Source of the DNA: Prochlorococcus sp. AG-347-K15
GTDB taxonomy: Bacteria; Cyanobacteriota; Cyanobacteriia; PCC-6307; Cyanobiaceae
Length of the DNA stretch: 64,000 nucleotides
Reading direction: 5' to 3'
Assembly: GCA_003281415.1 (NCBI GenBank)
Contig: QCCC01000004.1
Location: 1 to 64,000, forward strand
Part shown: positions 25,798 to 36,273 of the stretch, piece after piece
Layout: each line of letters starts with the position of its first letter
How positions within the stretch are numbered: the stretch's first letter is position 1
Made by a program: the position numbers and the translations under genes
The notes under the pieces: generated by a model
Databases searched by the model: none
What the model was told of the DNA's origin: nothing
What the model saw: only the letters and a program-made list of their open reading frames with translations

Positions 25798-26319
25798 TTG
25801 AACTCAAGTTTAGAAATTCCAGTTATCAAATCAAATAAATCAAAAATGTTTGAATTGATAAGTTATGAAAAATTTCGCGATACAAAAGATGTCAGATTTT
25901 TTGATATTAGTGTTAATGAATCAAATTATAGAGATCTAGTAATTCACAGTGGTCCTGCGGTTAGTCCTCCAAATGATGAAGATTTAAACAATTGGCAATT
26001 TTACATACATCACAATCAAGAAGATAATCTATTAGCTATCTCTGGGGGTAGAACATTTTTTCTTGTCAATTTTGGTTGGGATTACCCTTTTTATAAAGTT
26101 AGATTAGAATCTTGCGGATATATTTTAAGGATACCTAGAGGAACTTTTCATAGATCGGTATCTGACGAAAATGGTTCCATAGTTTTAAATCAAGCCATTA
26201 GAGATGAAGGCGGTACAGTTGAATCTGAATTCAAGGTTACGAATAGCAAAGATAACAAAAAGCTTCTAGATTGTATAACCAATCTAGAACCTAGATTTAA
26301 AATTTATAGTGTTAAATAA
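25798..26319 (+). CDS. cupin-like hypothetical protein
   Basis: 173 aa from TTG (ATG at 25846 alternative); RIPRGTFHRSVSDENGSIVLNQ resembles cupin turn. Confidence 0.6.
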   Translation: MNSSLEIPVIKSNKSKMFELISYEKFRDTKDVRFFDISVNESNYRDLVIHSGPAVSPPNDEDLNNWQFYIHHNQEDNLLAISGGRTFFLVNFGWDYPFYKVRLESCGYILRIPRGTFHRSVSDENGSIVLNQAIRDEGGTVESEFKVTNSKDNKKLLDCITNLEPRFKIYSVK

Positions 26320-26402
26320 TCTTAAAAAGGAGTTCCAAATTTATATATCAATTTTAAAAATTATCTAATTGTTATAAAATAAAATTACTCAAATTTTTTT
26401 AT

Positions 26403-26921
26403 ATGAAATTTTTTAGGTTTTTAAGATATTTTTTATGCATAACATTTTCTTTCTTGGTTTTATCCTCTCCAGTTTTTGCTGGGGCGAATGTTGCTGTTAA
26501 GGGCGAAGGAGATGAAGTCCCAAGTTATGTAAGATCTAATATTACAGGATTTGATTTCCATGGAGAGGATCTTCATTTGTCTTCTATAGCTGGAGCAGTT
26601 GCTAGAGACGCAGATTTTAGTGATGTTGATTTACATGGGACAACCTTAACCCTATCTGATTTAAAAGGTTCTAATCTAAATGGAATCGACCTAACCGATA
26701 CTCTTTCTGATCGAGTTAATTTCCAAAAAACAGATCTTAGAAATGCTGTTTTAATTAATATGATCGCATCAGGCAGCAGTTTTGCAGGAGCTCAAATAGA
26801 AGGAGCAGATTTTTCTTATGCTATTCTTGACAGCGAAGACCAAAGAAACCTTTGTGAAATTGCTGATGGGATCAATCCAACAACAGGCGTTTCAACTAGA
26901 GAAAGTCTTGAGTGTAGTTAG
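26403..26921 (+). CDS. exported pentapeptide-repeat protein
   Basis: Signal peptide; [48 protein letters not shown]. Confidence 0.88.
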   Translation: MKFFRFLRYFLCITFSFLVLSSPVFAGANVAVKGEGDEVPSYVRSNITGFDFHGEDLHLSSIAGAVARDADFSDVDLHGTTLTLSDLKGSNLNGIDLTDTLSDRVNFQKTDLRNAVLINMIASGSSFAGAQIEGADFSYAILDSEDQRNLCEIADGINPTTGVSTRESLECS

Positions 26922-26929
26922 CATTAAAA

Positions 26930-27283
26930 TTATAAGTAAACTTTCTTACCATTATTAAATTTATAAATCCTTTGTTCTTCGTCTTTAAATATCATCTCAC
27001 CATTTAATTTGGATTTCTTAAATTTTGAAAGTCTTGCTCTGTGTATATTGGATTTTCTATTTATATTTTCTTCGTTATCATAAATTCCAATATAAATATT
27101 TATATTAGGATTTGAAAAGGTTTTTTCTTCCTCTCTTAAAAAAATTCTTTCAATATTTGTTTGTGTGCTCTGTAGTTTATTTTTAAATTTATCTAATTTT
27201 AGATTCTTTGGTTTTTTAAAGCTAATTTTTTTATAGCCCAAAAAAATAACTCCTAAAATTAGAAAGACTAAAAATATATTCAT
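26930..27283 (-). CDS. hypothetical protein with N-terminal TM
   Basis: ORF 117 aa. Confidence 0.6.
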   Translation of the reverse strand: MNIFLVFLILGVIFLGYKKISFKKPKNLKLDKFKNKLQSTQTNIERIFLREEEKTFSNPNINIYIGIYDNEENINRKSNIHRARLSKFKKSKLNGEMIFKDEEQRIYKFNNGKKVYL

Positions 27284-27474
27284 TACTTAATTTTTATTTT
27301 TATATCTACGCCTAAGTTACTTTTAGTAGTTAATATTTCTTTTTTTATGATTCCATAGGTAAAAATTTTAGATAAAGTTTTTAAAGATTTAAAAACTAAA
27401 AAAACAGTAAATAAAAAGAAAACAATAATGTTTTCTACAAGTAGATTTTTATTTTTATTATCTAAATTTCTCAT
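27283..27474 (-). CDS. hypothetical single-TM protein
   Basis: ORF 63 aa, start/stop overlap with neighbour. Confidence 0.45.
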   Translation of the reverse strand: MRNLDNKNKNLLVENIIVFFLFTVFLVFKSLKTLSKIFTYGIIKKEILTTKSNLGVDIKIKIK

Positions 27475-27490
27475 ATAATTCTTAAATTAA

Positions 27491-28360
27491 TTATTTTTCA
27501 TCAATATATGCATATGGGCCAAAAAATTGACTGGCGTCTCTCCCCAATACTTTAGCAAGATTTAAACTTTTATCTATATCCCATTTAGATGCCATTCCAT
27601 AAAGAATACCAGCAGCAAAAGAATCACCACATCCATAAGAATCAACTTTTAGTTTTTTGTTTTTAAGAGCCTTATATCTTCCTCCTGGGAATATAATGCC
27701 TCCCTTCTCTCCCTCGGTTTTAATAGTATATTTGGGTTTTAATGATAATTCAGAAAAAGAAAAAACTTCTCCGGGATCAAGATTACTGCCTATTAATCCA
27801 TCTAAAAGAACATTTGAATTATTAATTGTATTTAATCCTACCCTTGGTGTTGTACACAGTATTGAAGCCGATCTAGCCATTTTAAAAATCTCTGAATCAG
27901 ATGCAGTAATAAAAATTCCGTCCATTTTTTTTAAAATGTTCCATTCTAAATTGTCTTTATGAGTTGGAGCTAACCTTTCTCCAATAACTGTTATTGCTCT
28001 TTCACCTTGAGAGTCAATTAAACTAAATCCTCTTCTAGTTGGTTTATCACGCCAAGCTACATGTAACTTAATTCCCATATTTGACAGAATCTTGAAACAC
28101 TTATCTCCATAATCATCATTACCTAATGACGTAAAAAAATGAATTTGGTTTGAAGTTAAATCAGAAAGTATTTTCGCGATAATAGATCCACCACCAGCTG
28201 GATAATCAAGGGACTTTTCAGAATGAGAAATGACTCCGGGTTTTGGTAATTGATCAACCTTTAAAAAATTTATCCACTCAACATGACCAACAACGGCAAA
28301 ATTTAAATTGCCTTTATTAAATTTATAGTCTTCAACTTTATTATTCTTTTCAACAACCAT
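27491..28360 (-). CDS. PfkB-family carbohydrate kinase
   Basis: GHVEWINFLKVDQLPKPG, C-terminal VDSYGCGDSFAAGILYG motif. Confidence 0.9.
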   Translation of the reverse strand: MVVEKNNKVEDYKFNKGNLNFAVVGHVEWINFLKVDQLPKPGVISHSEKSLDYPAGGGSIIAKILSDLTSNQIHFFTSLGNDDYGDKCFKILSNMGIKLHVAWRDKPTRRGFSLIDSQGERAITVIGERLAPTHKDNLEWNILKKMDGIFITASDSEIFKMARSASILCTTPRVGLNTINNSNVLLDGLIGSNLDPGEVFSFSELSLKPKYTIKTEGEKGGIIFPGGRYKALKNKKLKVDSYGCGDSFAAGILYGMASKWDIDKSLNLAKVLGRDASQFFGPYAYIDEK

Positions 28361-28401
28361 AAGCTTTTAAATACTATTATTAAAAGAAATATTTTTGACA
28401 A

Positions 28402-28773
28402 GTGAATTCATTTAACATTTTAAAAGATAATAAACAGATACTATCTTTTCTTTACCTTTTTCTATCAATTTTGGGGGCTGTTCTGCCAATGTTGGCAAAT
28501 TTCGAATTTGCTAGGGAATATGGAAACAGCTTTGATATAAATAACTTCATTTCTTTAGCGAATGCAAACCCTGCAGCTCAGTCAATTTCTAGAGACTTAT
28601 TAGTAGGTGCAAGCGCTATTTTTATATGGATAGTAAATGAATCAAAAAAACTAAACATGAAGAATATGTGGGTTGTATACATTGGAACTTTTCTTATAGC
28701 CTTCGCATTCTCTGCACCTTTTTTCTTATTTCTAAGAGAGAGAAGAATTATTGAATTAGAAAAGATTAATTAA
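28402..28773 (+). CDS. DUF2834-like membrane protein (GTG start)
   Basis: TM-rich 123 aa; LANANPAAQSISRDLLVGASAIFIWIV. Confidence 0.75.
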   Translation: MNSFNILKDNKQILSFLYLFLSILGAVLPMLANFEFAREYGNSFDINNFISLANANPAAQSISRDLLVGASAIFIWIVNESKKLNMKNMWVVYIGTFLIAFAFSAPFFLFLRERRIIELEKIN

Positions 28774-29999
28774 AATAATCTCTTATATAGAATTGCAAAT
28801 GCAATAAAGCAACAACAAGAAATTGAAAGCCAGATTATTGAAGCATAACCAAATAGATCTAATATGCGTCCTGAAATAAATGGTCCAAAAAAATAACCCA
28901 TAGCGAAACATTGTGATAGTAGAGCAAGTGCAAAACCTTTTTTATTTGAAGGAGCTATTCTGAAAACGACATCTGTTGATGTTGGGAGAAATGAAGCAGT
29001 CCCTAAACTTACTAAAATCAATGCAAAAGAAATTAAATAAAAAGCTGGGATATTCAAATAACTTGAAATAAATAATAAAAATGAAGCTAAAGAGAAATTT
29101 ACTAAACTAAATTTCAAGCCAAATAATCTTTCTTTCTTAGAGATCCAAGAACCGACAGGCCATTGTAAAAACAACAATAAAATTAACTGAATAGAAATTA
29201 TAAGACTAATAATTTCTTTGCTTAATGCATTACGATTTACACCACCTTTAACAAGATCCAGAGGCAAAGTTACTTGAATCAAAGCTAAAGATGTAGTTAT
29301 CAATAAAATAGATAAAATTATTATTGTTGAATTCTTATTCCATTTCAATTGTTTCTGATTAGTTGGATTTACTAATTTTTTTTGGAAATTTTCTAAGTTT
29401 TTTTTAATAGAAGAACTATTTCTAGATATTAAATAAGTGATAACTAACATGCAAAATATATCATTAATAAAAATTGATTTGGAATACAAAAAATTGGTCA
29501 TATAACCCCCTAAGAATACCCCTAGAAATATTCCTAAAGCCTCCGAACTTCTTACAAGAGCATAAGCTTTGCGTGTTTCGATAGGATAACAAAAATAAGG
29601 CACCCCAAACTCGGCAGCAGGCCAATATATTCCTGCAGCAGCCCCAACAAGTGATTGTCCAATTATGTACAAAAAAGTATCTCTTGAAAAAATGAAGCAT
29701 AAGCTAGCGGCAATACTTAATATTGAAGAAGTAATTATCGGAAATTGTATTTTTCCCGTTTTATTAAGATAATTACCCGTAAAGAGTCTTGTTATAGTTC
29801 CAATTATTGCTGAAATGGTAAATCCTAGGCCAATATCTGTCGCCGATAATCCTAGGTTATTAAAAATAAGTGATGTTAAATAAATAACACCTCCTGCTCC
29901 AAATGCAGCGAAAAATCTTATCTTGGTTATTAACCTCAAATGATATGGAAATTGAATCCACCAATTTTTGCTAATTTGTAAACTATTTGGACTAATCAC
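28770..29999 (-). CDS. MFS transporter
   Basis: 12-TM-like protein, FTISAIIGTITRLFTGNYLNKTGK motif region. Confidence 0.85.
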   Translation of the reverse strand: MISPNSLQISKNWWIQFPYHLRLITKIRFFAAFGAGGVIYLTSLIFNNLGLSATDIGLGFTISAIIGTITRLFTGNYLNKTGKIQFPIITSSILSIAASLCFIFSRDTFLYIIGQSLVGAAAGIYWPAAEFGVPYFCYPIETRKAYALVRSSEALGIFLGVFLGGYMTNFLYSKSIFINDIFCMLVITYLISRNSSSIKKNLENFQKKLVNPTNQKQLKWNKNSTIIILSILLITTSLALIQVTLPLDLVKGGVNRNALSKEIISLIISIQLILLLFLQWPVGSWISKKERLFGLKFSLVNFSLASFLLFISSYLNIPAFYLISFALILVSLGTASFLPTSTDVVFRIAPSNKKGFALALLSQCFAMGYFFGPFISGRILDLFGYASIIWLSISCCCFIAFAILYKRLF

Positions 30000-30001
30000 T
30001 A

Positions 30002-31552
30002 GTGAAATACATTTTTATAATTTTTTTTAGTTTTTATGGTTTATTTTTTAATAATGGTTTAAAGGCCGCTGAAAAGATAAATATTAAGTTTGAAGAGATG
30101 GAAATCCCTCTTACTATAGAACAATTATCAAAATTAGAAAAATACAAAGATGATTCAACAGAATTAATAGATTGGTTAAACAACAATAGATTTATGAGAT
30201 TTTTAGAATTATCAAAATTTATAGAATTTCCAGTTTTTAAAGAAGAGGGATTAAATAGAGAAATATTAAGAAGTTGGATAGGGCGTAAAATTCTTACGGA
30301 ATTAAGCAACAGCATTAAAGTTCCAAATGACAATAATGGAACAGAAATATATAACACTATAGAAAATTTATTAGATCAAAAAAAAGAAGTTTCAACATTA
30401 GACATCATAAAGGCATTACCATCAGAAGAAATTTCACTAGATATTGATAACCTAATTTTAATAATTTCATCTTGGAAAAATGAATTATCTATGCAACAAG
30501 AACTGTTATCCAAATTAAATAAACTTGAAAGAACTAAACAAAATGCCTTTAAAAATACTGAAAAAAAATCAACTAAAGATCTTATAAAAATTGATAAAAA
30601 AATTTATGCTCCTCACCGAGTGAAACCTTTTGAAATTGAAATATGGAAAAGCAATAAAACAAATGTTGATAAAGAATTGATAATATTTATGCCAGGACTT
30701 GGTGGCGAAATTAATAATTTCAAATGGATAGGTAACGAATTGGCTAGAAGAGGCTGGCCAATATTATTCATAGATCATAGAGGGAGTAATTTAGAGTCAT
30801 TAATAGAAGTGCTCGATGGTAAGGAAACAATACCAGGAAGTGCAGACTTTTTCTTATATAGAATTAAAGATTTAGATGCTGTATTAAAAGCTCATGAAAA
30901 TGGAGAATTTGGTTTACCTAATAATTCTTATATTTTAATGGGGCATTCACTTGGTGCTTTAATAGCACTTTTATATGAAGGCAAGAAACCTACTGATCAA
31001 CTAGAGGAAAAATGTGATTCGGCATTAAAAGACTTTGCGGTAACAAATTTATCAAAATTACTTCAATGTCAGTTGAGCGAAATACCATTCCCTAAGAAAA
31101 ATAACACTAATAAGGCCAATGCCATAGTAGGTTTTAATTCATTTGGAAGTTTATTATGGCCAAAAGAAAATAGTACAGGCATTAAAGCACCAACTCTTCT
31201 AATAGGCGGTACTTATGACCTTATTACACCGTTAATCAATGAACAATTTAGAGTTTTTTATGCTTTAGATAATCCATCAAATAGATTTCTAATTATTGAA
31301 GGAGCAAGTCATTTCTCTCCAATAAGAATTAATAAAAGGTATGAAGAAAATAATGACCTCTTCAAAATAAGTGAATCTTTTATTGGTTCAGAGCCAATAT
31401 TAGTACAAGATTTATCCACTAAATTTATAGTTGAATTTTTAAAAAATATTCAAGACCAAAAGATCCCTAATGTAGTTAAAAACCAAAGAGATTTGGGACT
31501 TGATTTTCATCTTTTAGATCTTGAAACGATAAAAGAAATTTCCGAGAATTAG
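30002..31552 (+). CDS. alpha/beta hydrolase with N-terminal DUF1400-like domain (GTG start)
   Basis: FMPGLGGEINNF, ILMGHSLGALIALLYEG nucleophile elbow, EGASHFSPI. Confidence 0.87.
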   Translation: MKYIFIIFFSFYGLFFNNGLKAAEKINIKFEEMEIPLTIEQLSKLEKYKDDSTELIDWLNNNRFMRFLELSKFIEFPVFKEEGLNREILRSWIGRKILTELSNSIKVPNDNNGTEIYNTIENLLDQKKEVSTLDIIKALPSEEISLDIDNLILIISSWKNELSMQQELLSKLNKLERTKQNAFKNTEKKSTKDLIKIDKKIYAPHRVKPFEIEIWKSNKTNVDKELIIFMPGLGGEINNFKWIGNELARRGWPILFIDHRGSNLESLIEVLDGKETIPGSADFFLYRIKDLDAVLKAHENGEFGLPNNSYILMGHSLGALIALLYEGKKPTDQLEEKCDSALKDFAVTNLSKLLQCQLSEIPFPKKNNTNKANAIVGFNSFGSLLWPKENSTGIKAPTLLIGGTYDLITPLINEQFRVFYALDNPSNRFLIIEGASHFSPIRINKRYEENNDLFKISESFIGSEPILVQDLSTKFIVEFLKNIQDQKIPNVVKNQRDLGLDFHLLDLETIKEISEN

Positions 31553-32571
31553 TACTCTATTCGTGGATCTAAATATGCGATTAAAATATCCACCAAGAGA
31601 TTAAGAGAGACTATAAGCATAGAGGTAAAAATTACAATTCCTTGAACCAAGGTATAGTCTCTTTGAGAAATAGCTTCATGTAATCTTAAAGCTATACCAG
31701 GCCATGAAAAAGTCACCTCGAACAACAGAGCACCTCCTGCTAAAGAGGCCATAGTCAAGCCAGAAATAGTGACAATTGGCAATAGAGCATTAGGCAATGC
31801 ATGGTTTAAAAATATTTTTTTCCTCGATATTCCTCTACATATAGCAGCATTTACATAATCACTTTTTAATGTCTTATCCAAATTTACTCTTAATGATCGG
31901 CTGAATATACCACTTAATAAAAAGCCAAGTGTAATCGAAGGAAGTGCGAGATGATAAAGACTATCTTTCAAAGCAATAATATTATTTGAAAGAATACTAT
32001 CTAAAACTAGAAAACCTGTAATTTGGGGTTGTTGCTGAAATATTGGAAATCTCCCCCCAATTGGGGAAATACTAAAAAATACAGAAAATAATAATTGCGC
32101 TAACATTGCACCCCAAAAAGGAGGGATCGCATATGTAGCAATTCCTAATATTCTCGCAATATAATCAGTCTTTTTCCCTCTATTTCTTAAGCCAATTAAT
32201 CCCAATGGGAAACCTATAAGTATGGCACTTAATATTGAAAAGAATCCAAGCTCAAGACTTGCAGGCAATGACTTGATAATAATATTAAGGACTGGCTCTT
32301 GGGTACTAAGCGATTGGCCAAAATCTAAGTGCAATATATTTTTAATATATGAAAAATATTGATTTATTAAAGTTTCATTTAGCCCCAATTTATTTCTTAG
32401 AAGCTCTCTAGAAACCTCGTCTGCACCAGATCCAAGTATGGCATCGACAGGATCGCCGGGAGCAACTCTTAATAAAATAAAAACTAATGAAGAAATTATC
32501 CACAACATTATCGGTATTAATGAAATTTTTAATAAGGAATAATTTAGTAGTTTATTTAAATTTCTACTCAT
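31549..32571 (-). CDS. dipeptide/oligopeptide-type ABC transporter permease (DppB-like)
   Basis: FILLRVAPGDPVDAILGSGADEVSRELLRNKLGLN, VNAAICRGISRKKIFLNHALPNALLPIV, QRDYTLVQGIV. Confidence 0.92.
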   Translation of the reverse strand: MSRNLNKLLNYSLLKISLIPIMLWIISSLVFILLRVAPGDPVDAILGSGADEVSRELLRNKLGLNETLINQYFSYIKNILHLDFGQSLSTQEPVLNIIIKSLPASLELGFFSILSAILIGFPLGLIGLRNRGKKTDYIARILGIATYAIPPFWGAMLAQLLFSVFFSISPIGGRFPIFQQQPQITGFLVLDSILSNNIIALKDSLYHLALPSITLGFLLSGIFSRSLRVNLDKTLKSDYVNAAICRGISRKKIFLNHALPNALLPIVTISGLTMASLAGGALLFEVTFSWPGIALRLHEAISQRDYTLVQGIVIFTSMLIVSLNLLVDILIAYLDPRIEY

Positions 32572-34135
32572 TAATTAACTCAAGATCACTCAATGAAATT
32601 ATTCCTGCGCCATTAAAAATAGGTTTTGATATTTTATTTTGTGACCATGCCTTTTGAGAGGAGATCCAAATAGGAATATAAGGTATTGAACTTGCTGCTA
32701 TTTTTTCAATTTCAACAAGTTTTTCTAATCTTTTAATTCCACTTTTTTTTTCACTCTCAAGAAATAAACTTTCCACTTTATTAGATCCCCAAAAACTACC
32801 GCTGTAAACTGATTCTCCTTTTTTACATATGCCATCAACTATTTCATTACAACTTAAAAGAGGGGTAAGATAAGCCTCTGGATCTGAATAAGCCCCAGTC
32901 CAATCGAGAATAACTGCCGTATAAATTCCTAAACTTAGATTCTTATAAACTGTTGTAGATTCAACCCCATTGAGTTCAATATTAATACAATCTTTCAAAG
33001 AATTTTTAATTTCTTCTTGCCATGTCAGAGCAATAAGCTTGTCAGCTGGTACATTCGATCTATAAGTAAGGGGTATTTTTAGAATATTTCCATTGCAATA
33101 ATTTTCTTTTTCTAATAACCTTCTCGCTTCTAAATAATCATATTTAGGCCACAGTTCTTGATTATCTTTTTTTAATATCGGAGGAATAATTGATCTAGAT
33201 GGCTTCCTTAATCCATAACTTACTTTCTCACTAATCAATTTTCTATTAAGACTTTTTGCCAAAGCCAGTCTTAAATTAAGATTACTTAAGGGATAAGAAC
33301 TAGTTTTGAGGCTTATAAAACTTAATTCAGTGAAAGGGCTATTGCCCTCATTAAACTGTTTATTTTTGCTTAAATCATTTAAACTTTTTCTCTGACTATC
33401 ATCAATTGAATTTGATAAAAGAACGTCAATCTGTTTACTTTTTAAAGCCCCAAAAAGAGAGGATGAATTTGAATATCCCACAAAATTAACCCCCTTATTT
33501 AAGGGCTTTTTACCCCAATAATTCAAATATGGATCAATTGATTGAACTTCATTAGAAAAACTGGTCAGCACATAATTGCCAGTTCCTACGAATTTTTCAT
33601 TTAGAAACCTATCAGAATATTGTTTGTAAAATGTAGGAGATATTGGAGTTAAATTTACTGATGTGAGTAAACCATTTAAAGAACTTGATGGTTTATTCAA
33701 ATTTATTATGACCGAATGTTCACTTGGCGTTTCTATTGATTTAATCTTATTTCCTAAAATATAATTCATCGTTCCAATTCTTTTGAATCTATCGAAGGTA
33801 AACTTCATAGCATTTGAGTTAAATGCAGTTCCATCATGAAAAAAAACATTCTTTCTTAAATTGATAGTTATTTGAAGTCTATCCTTCGAAATAATTGGCA
33901 TCCCAGATGCGAGTTCAGGTATTAATTCACCGTTAGAATTTAATTCATATAAAGTGTCCCCCAGAGAACTAATTAATTGAATTGCTTTAAGCGTACTTGC
34001 TCTAGCGGGATCTAAAGATTCAATTTTTCCAGAACTGGCTACTATGATTTTTTTAGATATTCTTTTTGAGCCGCAAGAATTCTGTAAAAAAGAAATTAAG
34101 ATAAGAAATATTGATAAAACAACTTTTTTTTTCAT
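32564..34135 (-). CDS. ABC transporter substrate-binding protein, SBP_bac_5 family (lipoprotein)
   Basis: Lipobox-like LQNSCGS; SLDPARASTLKAIQLI, LRKNVFFHDGTAFNSNAMKFTFDR. Confidence 0.93.
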   Translation of the reverse strand: MKKKVVLSIFLILISFLQNSCGSKRISKKIIVASSGKIESLDPARASTLKAIQLISSLGDTLYELNSNGELIPELASGMPIISKDRLQITINLRKNVFFHDGTAFNSNAMKFTFDRFKRIGTMNYILGNKIKSIETPSEHSVIINLNKPSSSLNGLLTSVNLTPISPTFYKQYSDRFLNEKFVGTGNYVLTSFSNEVQSIDPYLNYWGKKPLNKGVNFVGYSNSSSLFGALKSKQIDVLLSNSIDDSQRKSLNDLSKNKQFNEGNSPFTELSFISLKTSSYPLSNLNLRLALAKSLNRKLISEKVSYGLRKPSRSIIPPILKKDNQELWPKYDYLEARRLLEKENYCNGNILKIPLTYRSNVPADKLIALTWQEEIKNSLKDCINIELNGVESTTVYKNLSLGIYTAVILDWTGAYSDPEAYLTPLLSCNEIVDGICKKGESVYSGSFWGSNKVESLFLESEKKSGIKRLEKLVEIEKIAASSIPYIPIWISSQKAWSQNKISKPIFNGAGIISLSDLELINE

Positions 34136-34419
34136 ATTCCATAATTACTTAATTTTTCTGAAGAATTATTTGAGCAAAAAATTTGTAAGGTTATTTGACT
34201 TATTTCTAAAGCAAATGTTTTTTTAGAATTCCCGGAAAAAGGCCACTCTCTAACCCAACAAATTTTTTTTCCTTTATTTAAACCAATTACTTGAAAAGTT
34301 TTACTGCTATTTTTAATTTTTACACAAGCACCTTTATAAAGGTTTTCAGAAAAAATTAAATTATTATTTTCATTGTCTAATAGTTTTGAATGAATCATTA
34401 AGAAGCTAAAGTCAAACAC
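34132..34419 (-). CDS. hypothetical protein
   Basis: ORF 95 aa overlapping the SBP start by 4 nt. Confidence 0.6.
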   Translation of the reverse strand: MFDFSFLMIHSKLLDNENNNLIFSENLYKGACVKIKNSSKTFQVIGLNKGKKICWVREWPFSGNSKKTFALEISQITLQIFCSNNSSEKLSNYGI

Positions 34420-34468
34420 TTACTTTCTTCGGTTTACCAAGCTATAAAGAAATTTGCAAACTATTTTT

Positions 34469-35770
34469 TTAAATACAACTTAATTGACTTGCGATAATTT
34501 TGACTTCATTAAGCGAATTTATTTCATCTTTCGATCTCTCAAAATCTCCATTATTCACCTCATGAGTAATAACGACAATTTCAGCTTTATCTTCACTTGC
34601 ATCAAGTTGAACGATTGATTCAATTGATACATTATTCTTTCCAAAAATATCTCCAATCTTTCCTATTACACCTGGGCTATCAAGACAAATAATTCTCAGG
34701 TAATTTTTTTTAGTTATTTGTGAAGATTCAATGATATGACAATTTCTCCAGAAATAAAAAGATAATAATGGATCAATTAAATTTTTATTTTTTACTGAGG
34801 CGGCATGCAGATTTAATATATCTGATACTACTGATGCAGCAGTTGGGCCACTCCCTGCACCTGGACCATATAACATTATCTCTCCAAGAGGATCAGCCTC
34901 TATCAATAAGGCATTATTAACACCCTTAACTGTTGCCAATGGATGGGATTTTGGAATTAAAGAAGGTCCTACCCAAATATTCAAAGCAAGTGAATCATTA
35001 CTATTAATTTGTCCCCTTTCGGAAAGCGCTAAAAGTTTTATTTCAAATCCTAATTTATTGGCATATTCGATATCCTTGAGGTTAATTTTACTAATACCCT
35101 CAGAATGTATCTGCTCTCTTTTGATTTTGCCTCCAAATGCAAGTTCACTAAGAATTGAAATCTTATCAGCAGCATCATGACCCTCAACATCTGCAGTTGG
35201 ATCAAATTCTGCATATCCAAGACTTTGGGCCAACTTTAAGGTCTCATTATAATCAGCTTTTTCATTAGTCATCTTTGAAAGAATAAAATTTGTTGTGCCA
35301 TTTATTATCCCAACCATTTTTTTTATACTGTTACTTTTTAATGATCTTTTTAAGGGTTCAATTATAGGAATCCCTCCGCAAACTGCCGCCTCTGACAATA
35401 TATAAACTCCCTCTTTAGAGGCAGTTTTATATATTTCTTCTCCATATCTTGCAATGACTGCTTTGTTTGCTGTAACAACAGATTTACCTAATTTTAATGA
35501 TTGCAGAATAATATCTTTCGCTAACTCAACCCCACCCATTACTTCAACAATTACATCTATAGAGGGGTCATTAATTAATTTAAATGGATCATCAGTTAAT
35601 AAATTATTATCTAGCTCAATTTCCCTTTTTTTATTAAGATCTTTAACTGCTATTCTTGCAATTTCTATTTCTTTGAGAATTGGATGTGAATCAACTTCAG
35701 AACTTAATATTTTATAAATCCCTGAACCTACAGTTCCAAAACCTACAATCCCAATTTTGCATTTTCTCAT
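34469..35770 (-). CDS. hom: homoserine dehydrogenase
   Basis: IGIVGFGTVGSGIYKIL, NGTTNFILSKM, AEFDPTADVEGHDAADK, ACT domain C-terminus. Confidence 0.97.
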   Translation of the reverse strand: MRKCKIGIVGFGTVGSGIYKILSSEVDSHPILKEIEIARIAVKDLNKKREIELDNNLLTDDPFKLINDPSIDVIVEVMGGVELAKDIILQSLKLGKSVVTANKAVIARYGEEIYKTASKEGVYILSEAAVCGGIPIIEPLKRSLKSNSIKKMVGIINGTTNFILSKMTNEKADYNETLKLAQSLGYAEFDPTADVEGHDAADKISILSELAFGGKIKREQIHSEGISKINLKDIEYANKLGFEIKLLALSERGQINSNDSLALNIWVGPSLIPKSHPLATVKGVNNALLIEADPLGEIMLYGPGAGSGPTAASVVSDILNLHAASVKNKNLIDPLLSFYFWRNCHIIESSQITKKNYLRIICLDSPGVIGKIGDIFGKNNVSIESIVQLDASEDKAEIVVITHEVNNGDFERSKDEINSLNEVKIIASQLSCI

Positions 35771-35814
35771 TTTTTATTTCTTTTGACTTTGAATTTAATT
35801 TTATATTATTAGGC

Positions 35815-36234
35815 CTACAAAAATTTACTTGCTTGAGACTGCATTTTCAATAAAATATTTAAAAACCCATTTGATCTTGAAGGGGTTAGGCTTGCTTTCA
35901 AACCAGTATCTTCTATAAATTTCTTATCTATTTCAACAACTTCATTTGGTGTTAACTCATTTAATCCACTTATTAGAAAGGCCAACAAACCCTTTGTTAT
36001 GAGAGCATCAGAATATCCTTCCCAAAATAATTTATCAGCTTTAATAGTTGCCTTTACAAAAACTTCTGAAACGCATCCCTTAACTTTATTTTCTTCAACA
36101 AGGATTTCACTATCTGGTTCTTTCAATTTTTTGCCTAACCACAATATGTATTCATATTTCCTTTTTGGATCTTCTGATTTCTTCAACTTTTCTACTAACT
36201 TTGATAAATTATTGTATTTTTCCTGATTTTCCAT
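35815..36234 (-). CDS. sufE: SufE family sulfur acceptor
   Basis: EENKVKGCVSEVFVKA, SRSNGFLNILLKMQ. Confidence 0.93.
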   Translation of the reverse strand: MENQEKYNNLSKLVEKLKKSEDPKRKYEYILWLGKKLKEPDSEILVEENKVKGCVSEVFVKATIKADKLFWEGYSDALITKGLLAFLISGLNELTPNEVVEIDKKFIEDTGLKASLTPSRSNGFLNILLKMQSQASKFL

Positions 36235-36273
36235 TTTTTAAAACTATAAATTAACCACTTTATGAATCTTCTA

